From positions 1 through 40,462 of the forward strand of contig JAUCBJ010007606.1 of the NCBI GenBank assembly GCA_032718475.1: a stretch of 40,462 nucleotides of DNA, read 5' to 3'. The DNA is from Nemertoderma westbladi (lineage: Eukaryota; Xenacoelomorpha; Nemertodermatida; Nemertodermatidae). The notes below the pieces were generated by a model, which saw only the letters and a list, made by a program, of their open reading frames with translations, ran no database searches and had not been told where the DNA came from. Of this stretch, positions 10,541 to 21,456 are shown one piece after another. The first letter of the stretch is position 1. Each line of letters begins with the position of its first letter. Made by a program: the position numbers and the translations under genes.

Positions 10541-11162
10541 AGATTTGGGGCTTGTGGAGCTGCATCAAAAATTGACTTTTAGACTCTTCATCTCTTAGAA
10601 ATATGATTCACAATTGACGAATTATAAAATAAGATGTTGGCAATTTTAACTTATTATTTAGACTGACAAACCGAATAAAAATGGTGTTTTATAGAATTGG
10701 CAGACAATTTTTCAAATTTTTCATTACAGCATTATACTTATTTCCATGGCAACGGGAATGTAAACAAATTCAAATGTAAAATATTTTGATAGTCTTTTAT
10801 TTCCTTTAATCACTTACCAAATCTCAAGGAAAGAAGAATCCATTGTCGCCTTGAAATACAGGCTGACAGGTGCGCAAAGTTTGAAATTTGCACCCGGTTA
10901 CCTTGACAACTATCTGACTATAAGATAAAACTTCCAGAAAGACATTTTATTACATTTCTATGGACTGATGGACCGTTGGACCCTAGTCATTATATAAACC
11001 TAACACAAGAAGCATAAAATAAGTTTCTAAGGAAATATTATGAAAATAGTGCCATAAATAGGGAAGAGATCGGCCTCCGGCTCCGCTAATTCTGAATTCA
11101 GTAATTTCAGCAATCCGCTCGCTGTATGACCTGTTATTTAGTAGCCTACACCATGGTAGTAC
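10541..11162. other. Intergenic AT-rich DNA, nothing recognised
   Basis: No ORF, RNA-like structure or repeat could be recognised in this stretch. It ends where the TIR element at 11163 begins. Confidence 0.4.
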
Positions 11163-11274
11163 TGTAGGGTTAACTCTTCAAATTCCGGACAAATCAAATT
11201 CCGGACACCATGGTCAAATTACGGACAAATTTAAATTTCATTGGTGCAAACTATAGAATTAATATCTGACTTTG

Positions 11275-11930
11275 TACAATAGCCTATAGACTTTGATCAC
11301 TGATGACTTAGAGGTACTGTCAGAATCACTAGAGGGAGCCCAAAGGCTTCTCTGCCAATTGGAGCAGGTTGCTTCTAGTGTTGGTCTTTTTGTAAATTCC
11401 AAGAAGACCAAAATAATCACAGTCAATCTAGACAGCCCTCAAGAAATGTCTGATCGTAAGGGCAGAAGCTCTACAGACAAACGCAACGGGGCTTTCTTGA
11501 GCACGTGTATGACTTCTGTTACTTGGGATCATGGTTCAGAAAGTCAGGTGAAGACCTTCGGATACGTAAGGGCAATAAGGCATGGGCAGCGTTAAATAGT
11601 CTGACCATGATTTGGGAGTCCCATAGAATGAAACATAACCTTACAGCCTTAAGGTTCGATTGTTTAGAGCAGCAATAGTGCCATTACTCTTATGGGAGTC
11701 GTAGAGTTTAGAGCTGAGCTCTAACTGCTGAGGATACCAAATATCTGGATGGTACTTTCACAAGAATGCTGCGCCGGGTTCATTGTTTCAAGTACAATGA
11801 ACACATCTCTAATCAGACTCTATCAGTCTATACAAAATTGGAGGTGTTCCATCAATCTCCCCTAGCTTGACTCTAGGGCGGAGCCGCCTCCGCTTTTGCA
11901 GGACTGCATAGACAGATTCAAGCATCACCA
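11275..11930 (+). pseudogene. Decayed LINE reverse-transcriptase fragment
   Basis: Translation from about 11300 gives a DDL motif in the YADD region followed by an SLEGAQRLL...VNSKKTK segment, the part after the catalytic box of non-LTR retrotransposon reverse transcriptases. The first 100 residues are open (11293-11595). Beyond that, recognisable pieces (an AALNSLTMIWES-like segment and a YQSIQ-like segment) continue in shifted frames to about 11900. Everything upstream of the DDL box and downstream of the RT is missing. It is a dead fragment nested in the TIR element, from a different LINE family than the copy at 16704. Confidence 0.75.
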
Positions 11931-12747
11931 AATTTTCAAAAGTTGCTAGCTGTTGATTGCCTATTGCATAAATTGTTTGCTTATTATTATTACCGGTACC
12001 AATAAAGGCTCGCCAAGCCTACTTGTCTATCTTTTGTGATATGTCTAAACAGTACTTTTTTATACTGTTATCAGCCAGCTAGCCAGCAGAACCTGGAACG
12101 CTTTAGGCATAACTACAGAACTATATATATAATATATATTACAGTAGGTGTATCATATATATGTTATAGGCGGTACCTATCTGCCTATTACGATGGCGCT
12201 GGGTTACAACCGCAAGACACAGGTTAAATTCTTTAAATCGTCAAATAGGGAGAGGAGCCCCATCGATAATTGATCCAAACATTGAGAAATATGTAGTGAC
12301 TCTGATATATATTGGTGATTTGGTTGGCCAGTGGCCACTAAGCACTCAGCACTAACTGACTAATCCACGTCATAAGGAATGCGCCTGGTGATATTTCCAA
12401 TCCATGTAATGTCTGCCAACAACCATAGCACTGTCAGACTGTAGTAACTCTAGAACAACTTTGTTTAATTTATAATAGTTTCAATTATCAGCAACTGCCA
12501 GACTGCTACAGTAACTGTTCGCAAATCCCATCTAAATGGTGAATGAATATTTCGCTTCAATGTTAAATTCTCAATTTAGGGAAATGTCAAATGACACGAA
12601 TGAGCAGATTATAGTGACATGTATTTCTAACCAAAACAATAAATGGAACACAATAGAACAGGTTATAGTTTTATTTATGGGAGTAATCGAACTGTTATTT
12701 GTGTCGAATTTCATGGAGAGGGATGCATTATTATTGCGTTGAAAGTC

Positions 12748-13070
12748 TCCCCACCCCCTATCCCGCCCATGTGAAGAATACCAGGATTTAACTTTTCGGT
12801 CGACTTTTTATTGGAATTTTATATATGAAGATTTTTTATTTTTTTAAATATATCTTTATTAAGTGTTTTATACCGCTTATTTCTGTCTTATAGCCTAACC
12901 TGTACATATACGAATTCGTTTATTGTTTTGGTTAGATTCAGCCCTCCTGTAATCTGTGTTATGGGGGAAAACCTTGTATTCTTCACATGGGGGTAATTGC
13001 AAAGTGAAATATAACGGCAGGAAGTCTGGCAGTCTGGTATTCTTCACATGGGCCCCCTATCTGGGGTGGG
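12748..13070. repeat. Foldback / MITE-like inverted repeat
   Basis: The left arm (12748-12785) contains CCCATGTGAAGAATACCAG. The right arm (13034-13070) contains its exact reverse complement, CTGGTATTCTTCACATGGG, and both are flanked by matching C-rich/G-rich blocks. A third, partial copy (TGTATTCTTCACATGGGG) lies inside, near 12973-12990. The 0.32-kb size, AT-rich centre and lack of an ORF fit a foldback MITE. No target duplication was identified. Confidence 0.6.
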
Positions 13071-13427
13071 TATGCAAAACATAAAGCATTGCATAACTTC
13101 AGAACTGAGTACAGGAGTAAAATATGACTGTATGTAATACATTGATTGATTGATTGAATTTTTTCCCATATAAAAATACATACTGCACAATACTGAAATA
13201 ATATATATAAATCACAATTTACCGGTAATTTATTTTACATTGTTTTATGTACAATTCATTATGTAAATTAATGGATGGTAATACATGTTTGAAATTATAT
13301 AATAAAATTGTCTTGCCTAGGTATCATAAATGGTCTAACTCTGTACAGTAGTTTACAATAAATCACGTGTATATACATACATTAAACTTGAAATAAAATA
13401 AAACTTACAGTTTAAAATATATCTGTT

Positions 13428-13727
13428 ACGTAGCTACAGTTTAAAAAGTAGTATCACATACGTACAGTAAAATTTATTTAACAAGGTAGGCCTACAATAA
13501 AATACGAACACGTAGTTTAAAACTTATCACATATTATGTATAGTAAAATTAACTCGGAGTATCAGTACGTAACTACAGTTTAAAAAGTAGTATCACATAC
13601 ATACAATGAAATTTATTTAACAAGGTACAATAAAATTTATTTAACAAGGTACAATAAAATACGAACACATAGTTTAAAACTTATCACATATGTACAGTAA
13701 AATTAACTCGGATGTCGGAGTCTCAGT
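13428..13727. repeat. Two tandem copies of a ~140-bp AT-rich unit
   Basis: A unit beginning ACGTA(G/A)CTACAGTTTAAAAAG and ending in AAAATTAACTCGGA appears twice: about 13428-13566 and 13567-13720. The second copy contains an internal repeat of ATTTATTTAACAAGGTACAATAAA. Confidence 0.75.
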
Positions 13728-13735
13728 ATAATTTT

Positions 13736-13855
13736 ATACAATAAAACAAGGTATACAAAATAAAACAAGGTAGACAAAAATAAAACAAGGTAGACAAAAT
13801 AAAACAAGGTAGACATCAATAAAACAAGGTAGACAAAAATAAAACAAGTAGAACC
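13736..13855. repeat. Minisatellite, ~18-20-bp AT-rich units
   Basis: About six imperfect units of AATAAAACAAGGTAGACAAA follow each other directly, with small changes in spacing. Confidence 0.85.
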
Positions 13856-13909
13856 TTAAAATAAAAAACAGTAGAAAATGTGCAATATTATACCTAAACA
13901 CTCATATAT

Positions 13910-13977
13910 ATATCTATATCTATATACCTATATACCTATATCTATATACCTATACCTATACACCCATATACCTAAAC
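13910..13977. repeat. TATA/TATACC microsatellite
   Basis: An irregular run built from CTATATA and CCTATA units. Confidence 0.8.
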
Positions 13978-14372
13978 TAGGCCTAATGTAAATAAAGTTT
14001 AATTTAATTATTAAAATAGCCCTAATATCAACCCTCACATAAACTCTCACATCTAATACTGTAATAAAAGGCATTGTCCGGAATTATATACATGTCCGGT
14101 ATTTTACCAGGTAGGCCTAGTCAAATTCCGGACAGTCAATTTATAAAATGAAAACCACCCAGTTACAACTAAACAGTTTAACTGAGTGGTAGGCCTAACA
14201 ATTTGGTTTAATAGCTGAATAGTGAACTACAATAGCATCTTGCTGTCTTGTACAGATGTACAGATGCAAACATAATACTGTAATATCAAGGATTAAAGCA
14301 ATTTAAAGTGTCCCAAATTAAAAAAAATGTAATTTTGTCCGGAATTTGAATAGTCTGATAGTCAACCCTACA

Positions 14373-14833
14373 CCTGCCCTAGTACAGTGTAGAAGGTAGG
14401 CCTCACTGTACGTACAGCCAGACAGCTGTAGGCGGGTACGACGAATTTGTACAAAGAAGTAGGCCCTACAAAAAAATACAAAATAGTACAAAAGAATACA
14501 AAAGACGTCGTGGCGTGGTCAGCGCTGCAGCGTACCGGTCTGCCGGTACGGTACCGGTACCCTACCTCCCTCCTCCCTATCTGTACTGCTGTATGCCTCT
14601 ACACAGCCTGACAGCGTTAGGCTATGCCCTATGACAGATTGACAGTACCGGTATGAGATGACCAGATAACAGAGATAACGATCTGCTGATCTCAGGATCT
14701 GCCGGTCAGCCAGTATAAACTAGCCTATTCAGTCTGAAATTCAGCAGTGGGCAGTCATCATGCTGTCAGCGTCAGGCTGCTGGGCTGTCAGGTATTGATT
14801 GCTGTACCTATTGCAGTTGCAGTAGGCCTATTC
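14373..14833. other. Spacer between two TIR elements; no gene seen
   Basis: No ORF. It contains overlapping ACCGGT/GGTACC palindromes at about 14533-14562 (GTACCGGTACC-type), a motif also seen near 16375, 16600 and 36575, which suggests a dispersed simple motif of this genome. Confidence 0.4.
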
Positions 14834-16339
14834 CAGTTAGGAACACAACGCCCGATTTTGTCCTTTTGAACGCCAAAATTTGGCGTCGCCAGGACCAATC
14901 TTGCTGCATTTTCCCCATAGACTAACATAGGAAAAAATAAGAATGCTAAGCGCATTTGATACAAAATTGTCGCATTTTAAAATTTATACCACTGAATTCC
15001 TTGCAAAATATAATGACGTTTCACCTCGTAAGAAAAAATATTGCTTACGGAATAAAAAGTTATCTCACTTTTAAAATATTATCAGAATTAGGCGTAATGG
15101 AACGCCAAATTATGTCCACAGAAAAAGGAACGCCAGATTATGTCCTTGGGGTGTTTATTGATTGACAGTCAGACAGTAGGTATCCTGTGCTGAGCGCTGT
15201 AATAAGTGCGAGACTGATCTAGGCTAATTATAAAGGGGTGGCTTGCCTATGGCTGGGTTGACTGTTTATAAGGTATAGCTTACTGGCGCCCAATGTCTGG
15301 GGCAGGTTAATGAGTATAGGGCAGATGTGACCTGGCTTTTCTTTCACACCTACAGACTGGGGTATTATGTATATGCAGGTGTGTGCTTGTTATTACATCA
15401 ATAGATGTTGGTTTGACTATGTGCCTGTGCCGTGTGCCATGTATATGTATCTTTGGCCAGATAGTTTAATGTTCAGTTTTTATTCAGTTTATTTTGTTTG
15501 ACCATTTTAATGTATAATGTCATAAATTTTAAATTATCTTTTGTGACTATGGTGGCCCACAGCGGCCATACCAGCATAAGTAAAAACGTTAATTGCATGA
15601 CTTCCATTAAAGTATTTACGCGGATTTCTGCAACAATCGTGTAAATAAATTAATAGATTAATACATTTGGGCAGCTTTGAATTCAAGTACACCTTCTTAT
15701 GGAGACCTATATAAATAAAATACGGTCTGACGGTAATAAATTAATTAACTTAATTATTGTGAATTCATTCACAATAATTAACTTAATTAATATAATATAA
15801 GTTAATTAATTAATTATTGAGTAATTACATATTCCCGGATATAACGGAATAAGTTAGGGTTGGCTTATGTTGTGCTCGTGCTTCATCCTTCATGTACATC
15901 AGAGCTAAAAAGTCTATGCCGGTAAAATGTAAAATAACGAGCTAAGCTCAACCACCTGCCTCCTGTACTGGATACATACATACATAGCCTCATTAGTTCA
16001 AAGGGCAAGGGGAATTCATACCGCTCTGCTGCTACACCACAACACACCATCTTAAACCATCCATGCCAGACATTAAGCCAATCAGCCAATGGGTTTCCAC
16101 TCCACTGCTCCAGGCTACTCTGAGCTGTAGCCAGGCTGTACAGATCACAGATTAGGCCGCTGTCACTCAAAATACCTACTGTGATAAAAATGGGACGCCC
16201 GATTATGTCGGGCAATACTTCATAAATATGGAACGCCAAATTTTGGCGTTCCAAACATAATCTGGCGTCCTAAACGCCTATTTCTACCGACAAAATCGGG
16301 CGTTCAAAAGGACAAAATCGGGCGTTGTGTTCCTAACTG
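14834..16339. mobile_element. Non-autonomous TIR transposon, perfect 41-bp ends
   Basis: The left terminus (14834-14874, beginning CAGTTAGGAACACAACGCCC) is repeated as an exact reverse complement at 16299-16339. A 5-bp TATTC flanks both sides (14829-14833 and 16340-16344) and is probably the target-site duplication. Inside both ends are further copies of an ACGCC(C/A)(G/A)ATT(T/A)TGTCC motif in both orientations, including palindromic ACGCCAAA...TTTGGCGT near 14870 and 16236. The 1.5-kb interior has no transposase. A 123-codon minus-strand frame (16254-15883) overlaps the subterminal repeats and looks accidental. The perfect TIRs imply relatively recent mobility driven from elsewhere. The superfamily is not assigned. 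Confidence 0.85.
15750..15781. repeat. 32-bp palindrome, 15-bp arms
   Basis: TTAATTATTGTGAAT is followed by TC and then its exact reverse complement, inside the 14834-16339 element. Further TTAATTAA repeats surround it. It may be a cruciform-prone site or a chance AT-rich palindrome. Confidence 0.8.
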
Positions 16340-16344
16340 TATTC

Positions 16345-16703
16345 AGTATGGTAATAATTAGGGCTTACAGTACCGGTACCGGTATTAGTTTAGTTTAATC
16401 AGTTAATTGGGCTACTTACCAACGTCTCGCTCCTTGCCCATATTTCTTAGGATGACTGCGCCAAATGTTTTGAAAGCAGATTTTGTTTTGTAAATATTTC
16501 AGCAGGCCTACTCCCTGACTCCTGTACTGGTAACCTCTGAAACTGCTGAACAGTTTAGTAGCCTAATGCTGAAATGTATTTAGTTGAGAATGAGGTACCG
16601 GTACTGGTACAGTGCTCAGTGATACTTGGTATTTGGTGTGATTCTTAGGCACCTGTTGTCATTGATTGGTCAATGACATGATTGGTCAGCATGTTTTAAT
16701 GCA
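16345..16703. other. Spacer upstream of LINE; no gene seen
   Basis: No coding region. The LINE reading frame starts at 16704 without an endonuclease domain ahead of it, so the 5' truncation point of that element should lie in or just before the last few tens of bases here. Confidence 0.4.
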
Positions 16704-18512
16704 ATGCGCATGAATAGTACAGATGAGTCTAGGGAAGTTCATACAACCACTAAACGGAGGTATAAACTGTTATTATTAAACAAGATGAAATTATATAAAG
16801 CGCGGAAAGAAATACGCTTGATCGAAAATAGCGAAGAAGATAAAGCATCTTTCTGGAATATCTTAAAGTGTAATCGAACCGCTACTAAACCTGCTGCGCA
16901 ACAAGTCTCGGAAGAATCGTGGTCTACTCATTTTACGAATCTACTATCAACCGAAAATAATCCACAGCTACCAACCATCCCCGAACAGCCAGATAACGAC
17001 TTAGACAAACCGATCAATCCCGCTGAGATCACGGAAGCGGTTTACAGTCAAAAGCCAAATAAAGCAGCTGGTCCGGACGGTATCACCGGTGAAGCCTTGA
17101 AGCATGGTTTTGGTCACCTGCTTCCGTTTTTACTGACATTGTTTAGTGTTTGTTTCGCAACTGCTGCTTGCCCTGCAACCTGGCTAAAATCATACCTAAT
17201 TATGCTCTATAAGGGTAAGGGAAGTAAATTATCCCCGGACTGTTACCGTGGAATAGCGCTACTATCATGTTTGTTTAAAGTATATACTTCGATATTATTC
17301 ACACGCTTATACGAATTTGCAGAACGCCGAGGCCTACTACCAGATGCGCAACACGGTTACAGAAAATCACGTTCGACGATCGACGCTGTTAAACGTCTAT
17401 ATACCCGCATCAATTTTGCCCTTGAACCTAAGGGTGGCCATTTATACTGCGTATTTGTTGATTTTCGAAAATGTTTCGACTCGATAAACCGAGAGATTCT
17501 CTGCAGGAAATTATCGAAACTCGGAGTAAGTCGAAAGTTTATTATCGCTATCTGGTCTATGATCGCTATCAACTACATATATATCTGTGTTGGAGTTCAC
17601 ATTCTGGAGCCTATTACTCAAACAATTGGAGTTGTACAAGGCGATAAACTGTCTCCTTTACTTTTTAGTCTTTTTGTATCAGACCTACCAGCCTATCTCA
17701 TATTCGCATCAATTTGGATCATAATGTATGCTGATGATCTAGTCATATCAGGTGACTCTATCACGGAGGTTCAAGCTAGTCTAGACAAACTCTCAGAATA
17801 TTGTGAAGTAAATGGAATCCAGGTCAATATTGCGAAGACAAAGGTGGTTAAGTTCCGGAAGGGGGGGAGATTATCGAGGACTGACATTCTAGAATATAAC
17901 GGGCACAAATTGGAATTTCAAAGCTCCTTTCAATATTTAGGAGTTACTCTATCAACGAAAAATGGATCCAGAGGACACTACGATCATCTATACTCGAAAG
18001 GACTCTCCAGTTGTGTTGTAATTGCAACAAAGGTAAACCTACACATCGTTTCGCTAGAATCCGCCCAACGTTTATGGCAGTCTATTGTCCTTCCATCGAC
18101 CACTTATGGCTGCAACGTCTTCACTGCAAATGGTGACCTAACGCAACTGTGTCATGTTCAACGTGTCCGCGGTTTTTACTGGAAACTCTGGTGTGGAATA
18201 AGCAAGTTTGCCTCCACCACAGCCATCCTAAGTGCCATAGACAACCCGGCTAACTCAGATCCAAACGTGACAGGTCTCACAGGTTTCCGACGCCGCGCGG
18301 CAGCGCAGCTATTATCAAACGGTTGCCACCACCGCCTATGTACAAAACTCAATTGCTGGAGACCCACGGAAGACTGCACCTGTTGGGTGTGTGGCTCCCT
18401 GGCGGCAAACACAGACCACTACAAACTATGTACGCGCATACCTCAGTGCAGTTCACACCTAAAGACAGCAATTTGGCTGATGACGACAGATGCTGCAACA
18501 CTAACTATTTAA
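16704..18512 (+). CDS. LINE ORF2 fragment: reverse transcriptase
   Basis: A 602-aa open frame from a non-LTR retrotransposon. It has the canonical RT blocks: AAGPDGI (G at residue 123), a YRGIALLS block (about 178), VDFRKCFDS (about 252) and MYADDLV (Y at residue 342, the catalytic aspartates). A thumb and connection region follows, then a C-terminal Cys/His cluster (CTCWVCG...H...C, about residues 560-585) typical of LINE ORF2 ends. The apurinic-like endonuclease expected N-terminal to RT is absent, and no RNase H is evident, so this is a 5'-truncated copy, the usual outcome of target-primed reverse transcription. The ATG at 16704 is simply the first in frame. The frame is intact despite truncation. 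The clade is not assigned. Confidence 0.9.
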   Translation: MRMNSTDESREVHTTTKRRYKLLLLNKMKLYKARKEIRLIENSEEDKASFWNILKCNRTATKPAAQQVSEESWSTHFTNLLSTENNPQLPTIPEQPDNDLDKPINPAEITEAVYSQKPNKAAGPDGITGEALKHGFGHLLPFLLTLFSVCFATAACPATWLKSYLIMLYKGKGSKLSPDCYRGIALLSCLFKVYTSILFTRLYEFAERRGLLPDAQHGYRKSRSTIDAVKRLYTRINFALEPKGGHLYCVFVDFRKCFDSINREILCRKLSKLGVSRKFIIAIWSMIAINYIYICVGVHILEPITQTIGVVQGDKLSPLLFSLFVSDLPAYLIFASIWIIMYADDLVISGDSITEVQASLDKLSEYCEVNGIQVNIAKTKVVKFRKGGRLSRTDILEYNGHKLEFQSSFQYLGVTLSTKNGSRGHYDHLYSKGLSSCVVIATKVNLHIVSLESAQRLWQSIVLPSTTYGCNVFTANGDLTQLCHVQRVRGFYWKLWCGISKFASTTAILSAIDNPANSDPNVTGLTGFRRRAAAQLLSNGCHHRLCTKLNCWRPTEDCTCWVCGSLAANTDHYKLCTRIPQCSSHLKTAIWLMTTDAATLTI

Positions 18513-20462
18513 ATCAATAGAAAGTTCAAGGCCCGACTATACTGTTTATTTATTTTATCTTATTTAATGTGCCTTATATTATGCCAATCACCCTCTTCCC
18601 ATCTTTTTATTTAAAAATACTTTTATTTTATTTAAGTTTATTTTATAAATTTTATGTGCTCTATCCAATTACAACTTATCGTTTTAATTATGTTAAATCA
18701 AGTGTCATTACAATAGGCATACTTATAACCATTTACTCCTTGAGTAATTAAACGTCATATTGAATCTCAATGACGATTATCATAGCAGTGCTTTTTTAAG
18801 GTGGTGATTATAGCGGCCAATTTAAATTTACACTATGTCTGTGCACCGTGCACTGTGTGCAGTAAATGACATGACATGTAATATTTAGACAAAAATCTCT
18901 AATAATGATTTCTCATTTTTATAAAAGACAAATAATTATCTATTTTCAGAAATTTTAATACTTTAATAGGGCGTCTAAAACAAATGTGTTGGATCTGTGT
19001 AGGTAGACACATGACCAGCAAAGATATTAAAAATTAATTCCAATTTCTAGATCAGAAAATAGCTAGCAGTTTAGTTAAGGTACTCTTCGATTTGGATTTA
19101 ATTGCAAATAAGTATTATTTCGTACAATTACGTAAAGGCGGATGAAAAACATATACGCGCACGGTATATACTGTAGTTGTAGCCCATGTACTGTATATAT
19201 TGAATGCGGGTAGTGGACTTACACATACCTGACAGGCATGTACAGTAGACCTACCACAAGTGGTATGTATGATAATTTCATGCGTTGAAATCTAACGCCT
19301 TCCAAATTTTATACGTGTCAGGAAATTCAACTCAATTTTTAAAAGATCAATCCAACCTTTTCTTGTATACATATAACAATGTTAATATTTTACTTGCGCC
19401 TTCGCAATATGTCGTGGCGTTGACGTGTCGCGTGTCACGGTTGATGATTGACGCGGGAAATTTGAAATTAAAAACCTAGTGTATATTCATTTGGGGCGAA
19501 TACGCCAGTGTTGACCTATGACTTGTTACAGTTGGCTGCTCAAGTCTCACGTTTTATGGTGTTGATTAATTCTAAAAGAACAACACTGATTATAATATAA
19601 CATTCGCATTCTATGTGCCAATGTTGACCGTTTAAATGTTGATGGTTTTTATTGGTGTGTTGACGTGTACAGTGGCTGAAATCCTGACTTTTTAGAATCA
19701 GTGATAATAGTAAAGATAGTTAGTTTTTTCATTCAGTCCTGATTACACTGGCGGTCTCATTGATCCATTATTGGTTAAAAATAATTATAGCGGTAGTTAA
19801 TTACATAAAACACGGCAACGTTGGTTTATTGCCTCTTTGTATACTAGCCTCCGTAAGCAGGGCCTGATTACCGCCTAGGATAACGAGAGAAAGCCGCCCC
19901 AATATTAGATTATTACAACAACATATCCATTGGGTAAGAAAGTGGAGGAGAGCCAGCCCGTCTCTTAATTTTTTACTTTATATTACGCGATCAATTTTCA
20001 CTCATCTCGTCATGAACCCAACATGTATGTAACCTTTTGTTAAATTTGTTGGCTATGCGTTTGCGGTTGTTTGGGCGGAGTGTGGTAGGCCTACACTTTT
20101 CACACTTAAATATTTTGGTTGTGAAATGTTACAGGGCATAGCGATCTGAGATATTTCATTTATATTTTATTATGAGAGGAAGAAGAACATACAACGTTAT
20201 TTACTATGTAACAAAATAATTGTTTTCGGGTTTAACTTGGAAGCCTCCCCAAATAGTTGATATACAATTATATTTAAAATTATTTCCATGGTCATGGTCA
20301 TTCACCCGTCTTTAATTAGAAATTTGTTTGCATGAAAGACAGTTTAGTTTTTACTGATTTATTATCTCTTATCTGACTGGGGTAATAATAAAGGATAGGA
20401 TAAATGGAAGCAAAGTGTGACAGTAACAAATATTTCCCCGTCACCCTAGCATGTCTTAAGTA
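18513..20462. other. LINE 3' flank and AT-rich spacer; no gene seen
   Basis: The first ~240 bases may be LINE 3' UTR, but there is no clear tail repeat. TGTTGAC-type words recur at about 19418, 19508, 19623 and 19656. Nothing else was recognised. Confidence 0.35.
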
Positions 20463-20474
20463 TATGATATATCA

Positions 20475-20525
20475 AAGGGGGGAGTTTGGATTCACTGCAT
20501 AAATGCAGTTCACCAAACTTCCCCC
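20475..20525. other. Terminal hairpin of the 1.8-kb repeat, copy 1
   Basis: The outer stem pairs GGGGG.AGTTTGG with CCAAACTTCCCCC. An internal loop separates it from the inner stem ACTGCAT/ATGCAGT with an AA loop. Compared with copy 2 at 28504-28551, two outer-stem base pairs changed on both sides. Confidence 0.8.
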
Positions 20526-21383
20526 GAATGCACACTGTAACTTCCCCCTTCCCCCAAATATCCACTGTTGAATTAATTTGAAGCGATATAATAAGTACAA
20601 AATTGTGCGAGTTTTTAATTGTGTGGTCCAATTGTTATTTGATTTCTATTTATTATTTAAAGTGCATTTAATATCACACTGGTTTTTAGAATATTATACT
20701 ATACAACCTTATATTTTATTAATTTACCCAATCGAAGCCTCATAAGGGCCGGTTATTTGTACGCATATCCCCTAATGCGCTCAGTAAGGTTCAAACAACA
20801 TATTAATATGAAAATAAAATAATCTGCAAAGAAAATAACCCAATACTATATAATTTGACCTTATTAAAAAATTTGCACTTTTGCACACTTATTTGTACAA
20901 ATGCACTTTAGCAGATCGTAATGGTGGCTCTTATTTAACAAACTTATGTTTATCATCTACCGATCTACGATGGTGTATGATCAAGTGTCAGTCGCTAAAA
21001 GTGTCAAAAATCCAATTTAATAAATCTGGATTTGCGATTTTGGACCATATTCATGGACATTTTAAGTCACTTTATAGACATAAAAAGTTAAACAAATGTT
21101 ACGATTATAGTTAGAAATCATTCCAAACTACATTTTAATCCAAAAAATAACATTCTACGATGAATAGAACTGGAAATAATAGTGTTTGAAATATCGAAAA
21201 AAAATGTTCACTATTTAAGTGCATTTTGCACTAAGTGCATATAAGTCTTTTCCCAAGTTTTATCCTATTTCACACACTACAATCTATCCTCTATCCAATG
21301 AAAAAAGTTTCAGATTAAACGGCCCTGTAGAACCGAAGTTATTTATGTTTAAAAATAGTCACTCGAAAATTTCAAATTCTCTT

Positions 21384-21456
21384 GGTCACATAGTGTAGTG
21401 GTTATCAATCACGTTAATGAAACCTAAGTTCGCGGGTTCGAAATCCAATATTGACC
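21384..21456 (+). ncRNA. tRNA-like (Val-like) segment, probably SINE-type relic
   Basis: A 73-base stretch with an A box (TAGTGTAGTGG, followed by TTATCA) nearly identical to the D-arm of animal tRNA-Val and a good B box (GGTTCGAAATCC). The 5' GGTCA can pair with the 3' TGACC. The anticodon arm and T stem pair poorly, so a functional tRNA is unlikely. It resembles the pol III promoter head of a SINE. The homologous stretch in copy 2 is at 29352-29424. Confidence 0.55.

Larger units (their letters stand above)
11163..14372. mobile_element. Decayed TIR DNA transposon with subterminal repeats
   Basis: The ends are inverted: TGTAGGGTTAAC at 11163 and its counterpart GTCAACCCTACA ending at 14372. 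Inside each end are copies of TCAAATTCCGGACA or a close variant: 11178-11191, 11194-11207 and 11214-11227 on the left; 14121-14134 direct and 14336-14349 inverted on the right; and shorter TGTCCGG copies near 14075 and 14094. Clustered subterminal motifs are usual transposase-binding arrangements in hAT-like and similar DNA transposons. No transposase ORF survives. The interior carries a LINE fragment, a foldback element and local tandem repeats, so the element is old and has served as an insertion target. I see no target duplication and cannot name the superfamily. Confidence 0.6.

Noticed and set aside
13736-13855. Possible LTR or MITE end
   Set aside because: The units are short direct repeats with no inverted partner; a simple minisatellite explains them.
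15883-16254. 123-codon minus-strand ORF inside the TIR element
   Set aside because: It starts within the subterminal inverted repeats, has no recognisable domain and lies in an element with no coding capacity; an accidental frame is more likely.
20881-21114. 77-codon ORF in repeat copy 1, similar to 28822-29061
   Set aside because: The two versions differ by frame-disrupting changes at their ends, and the repeat is AT-rich without other coding features.
21384-21456. Functional tRNA gene
   Set aside because: The anticodon arm and T stem do not pair well, and the second copy has a damaged B box; a tRNA-derived relic fits better.
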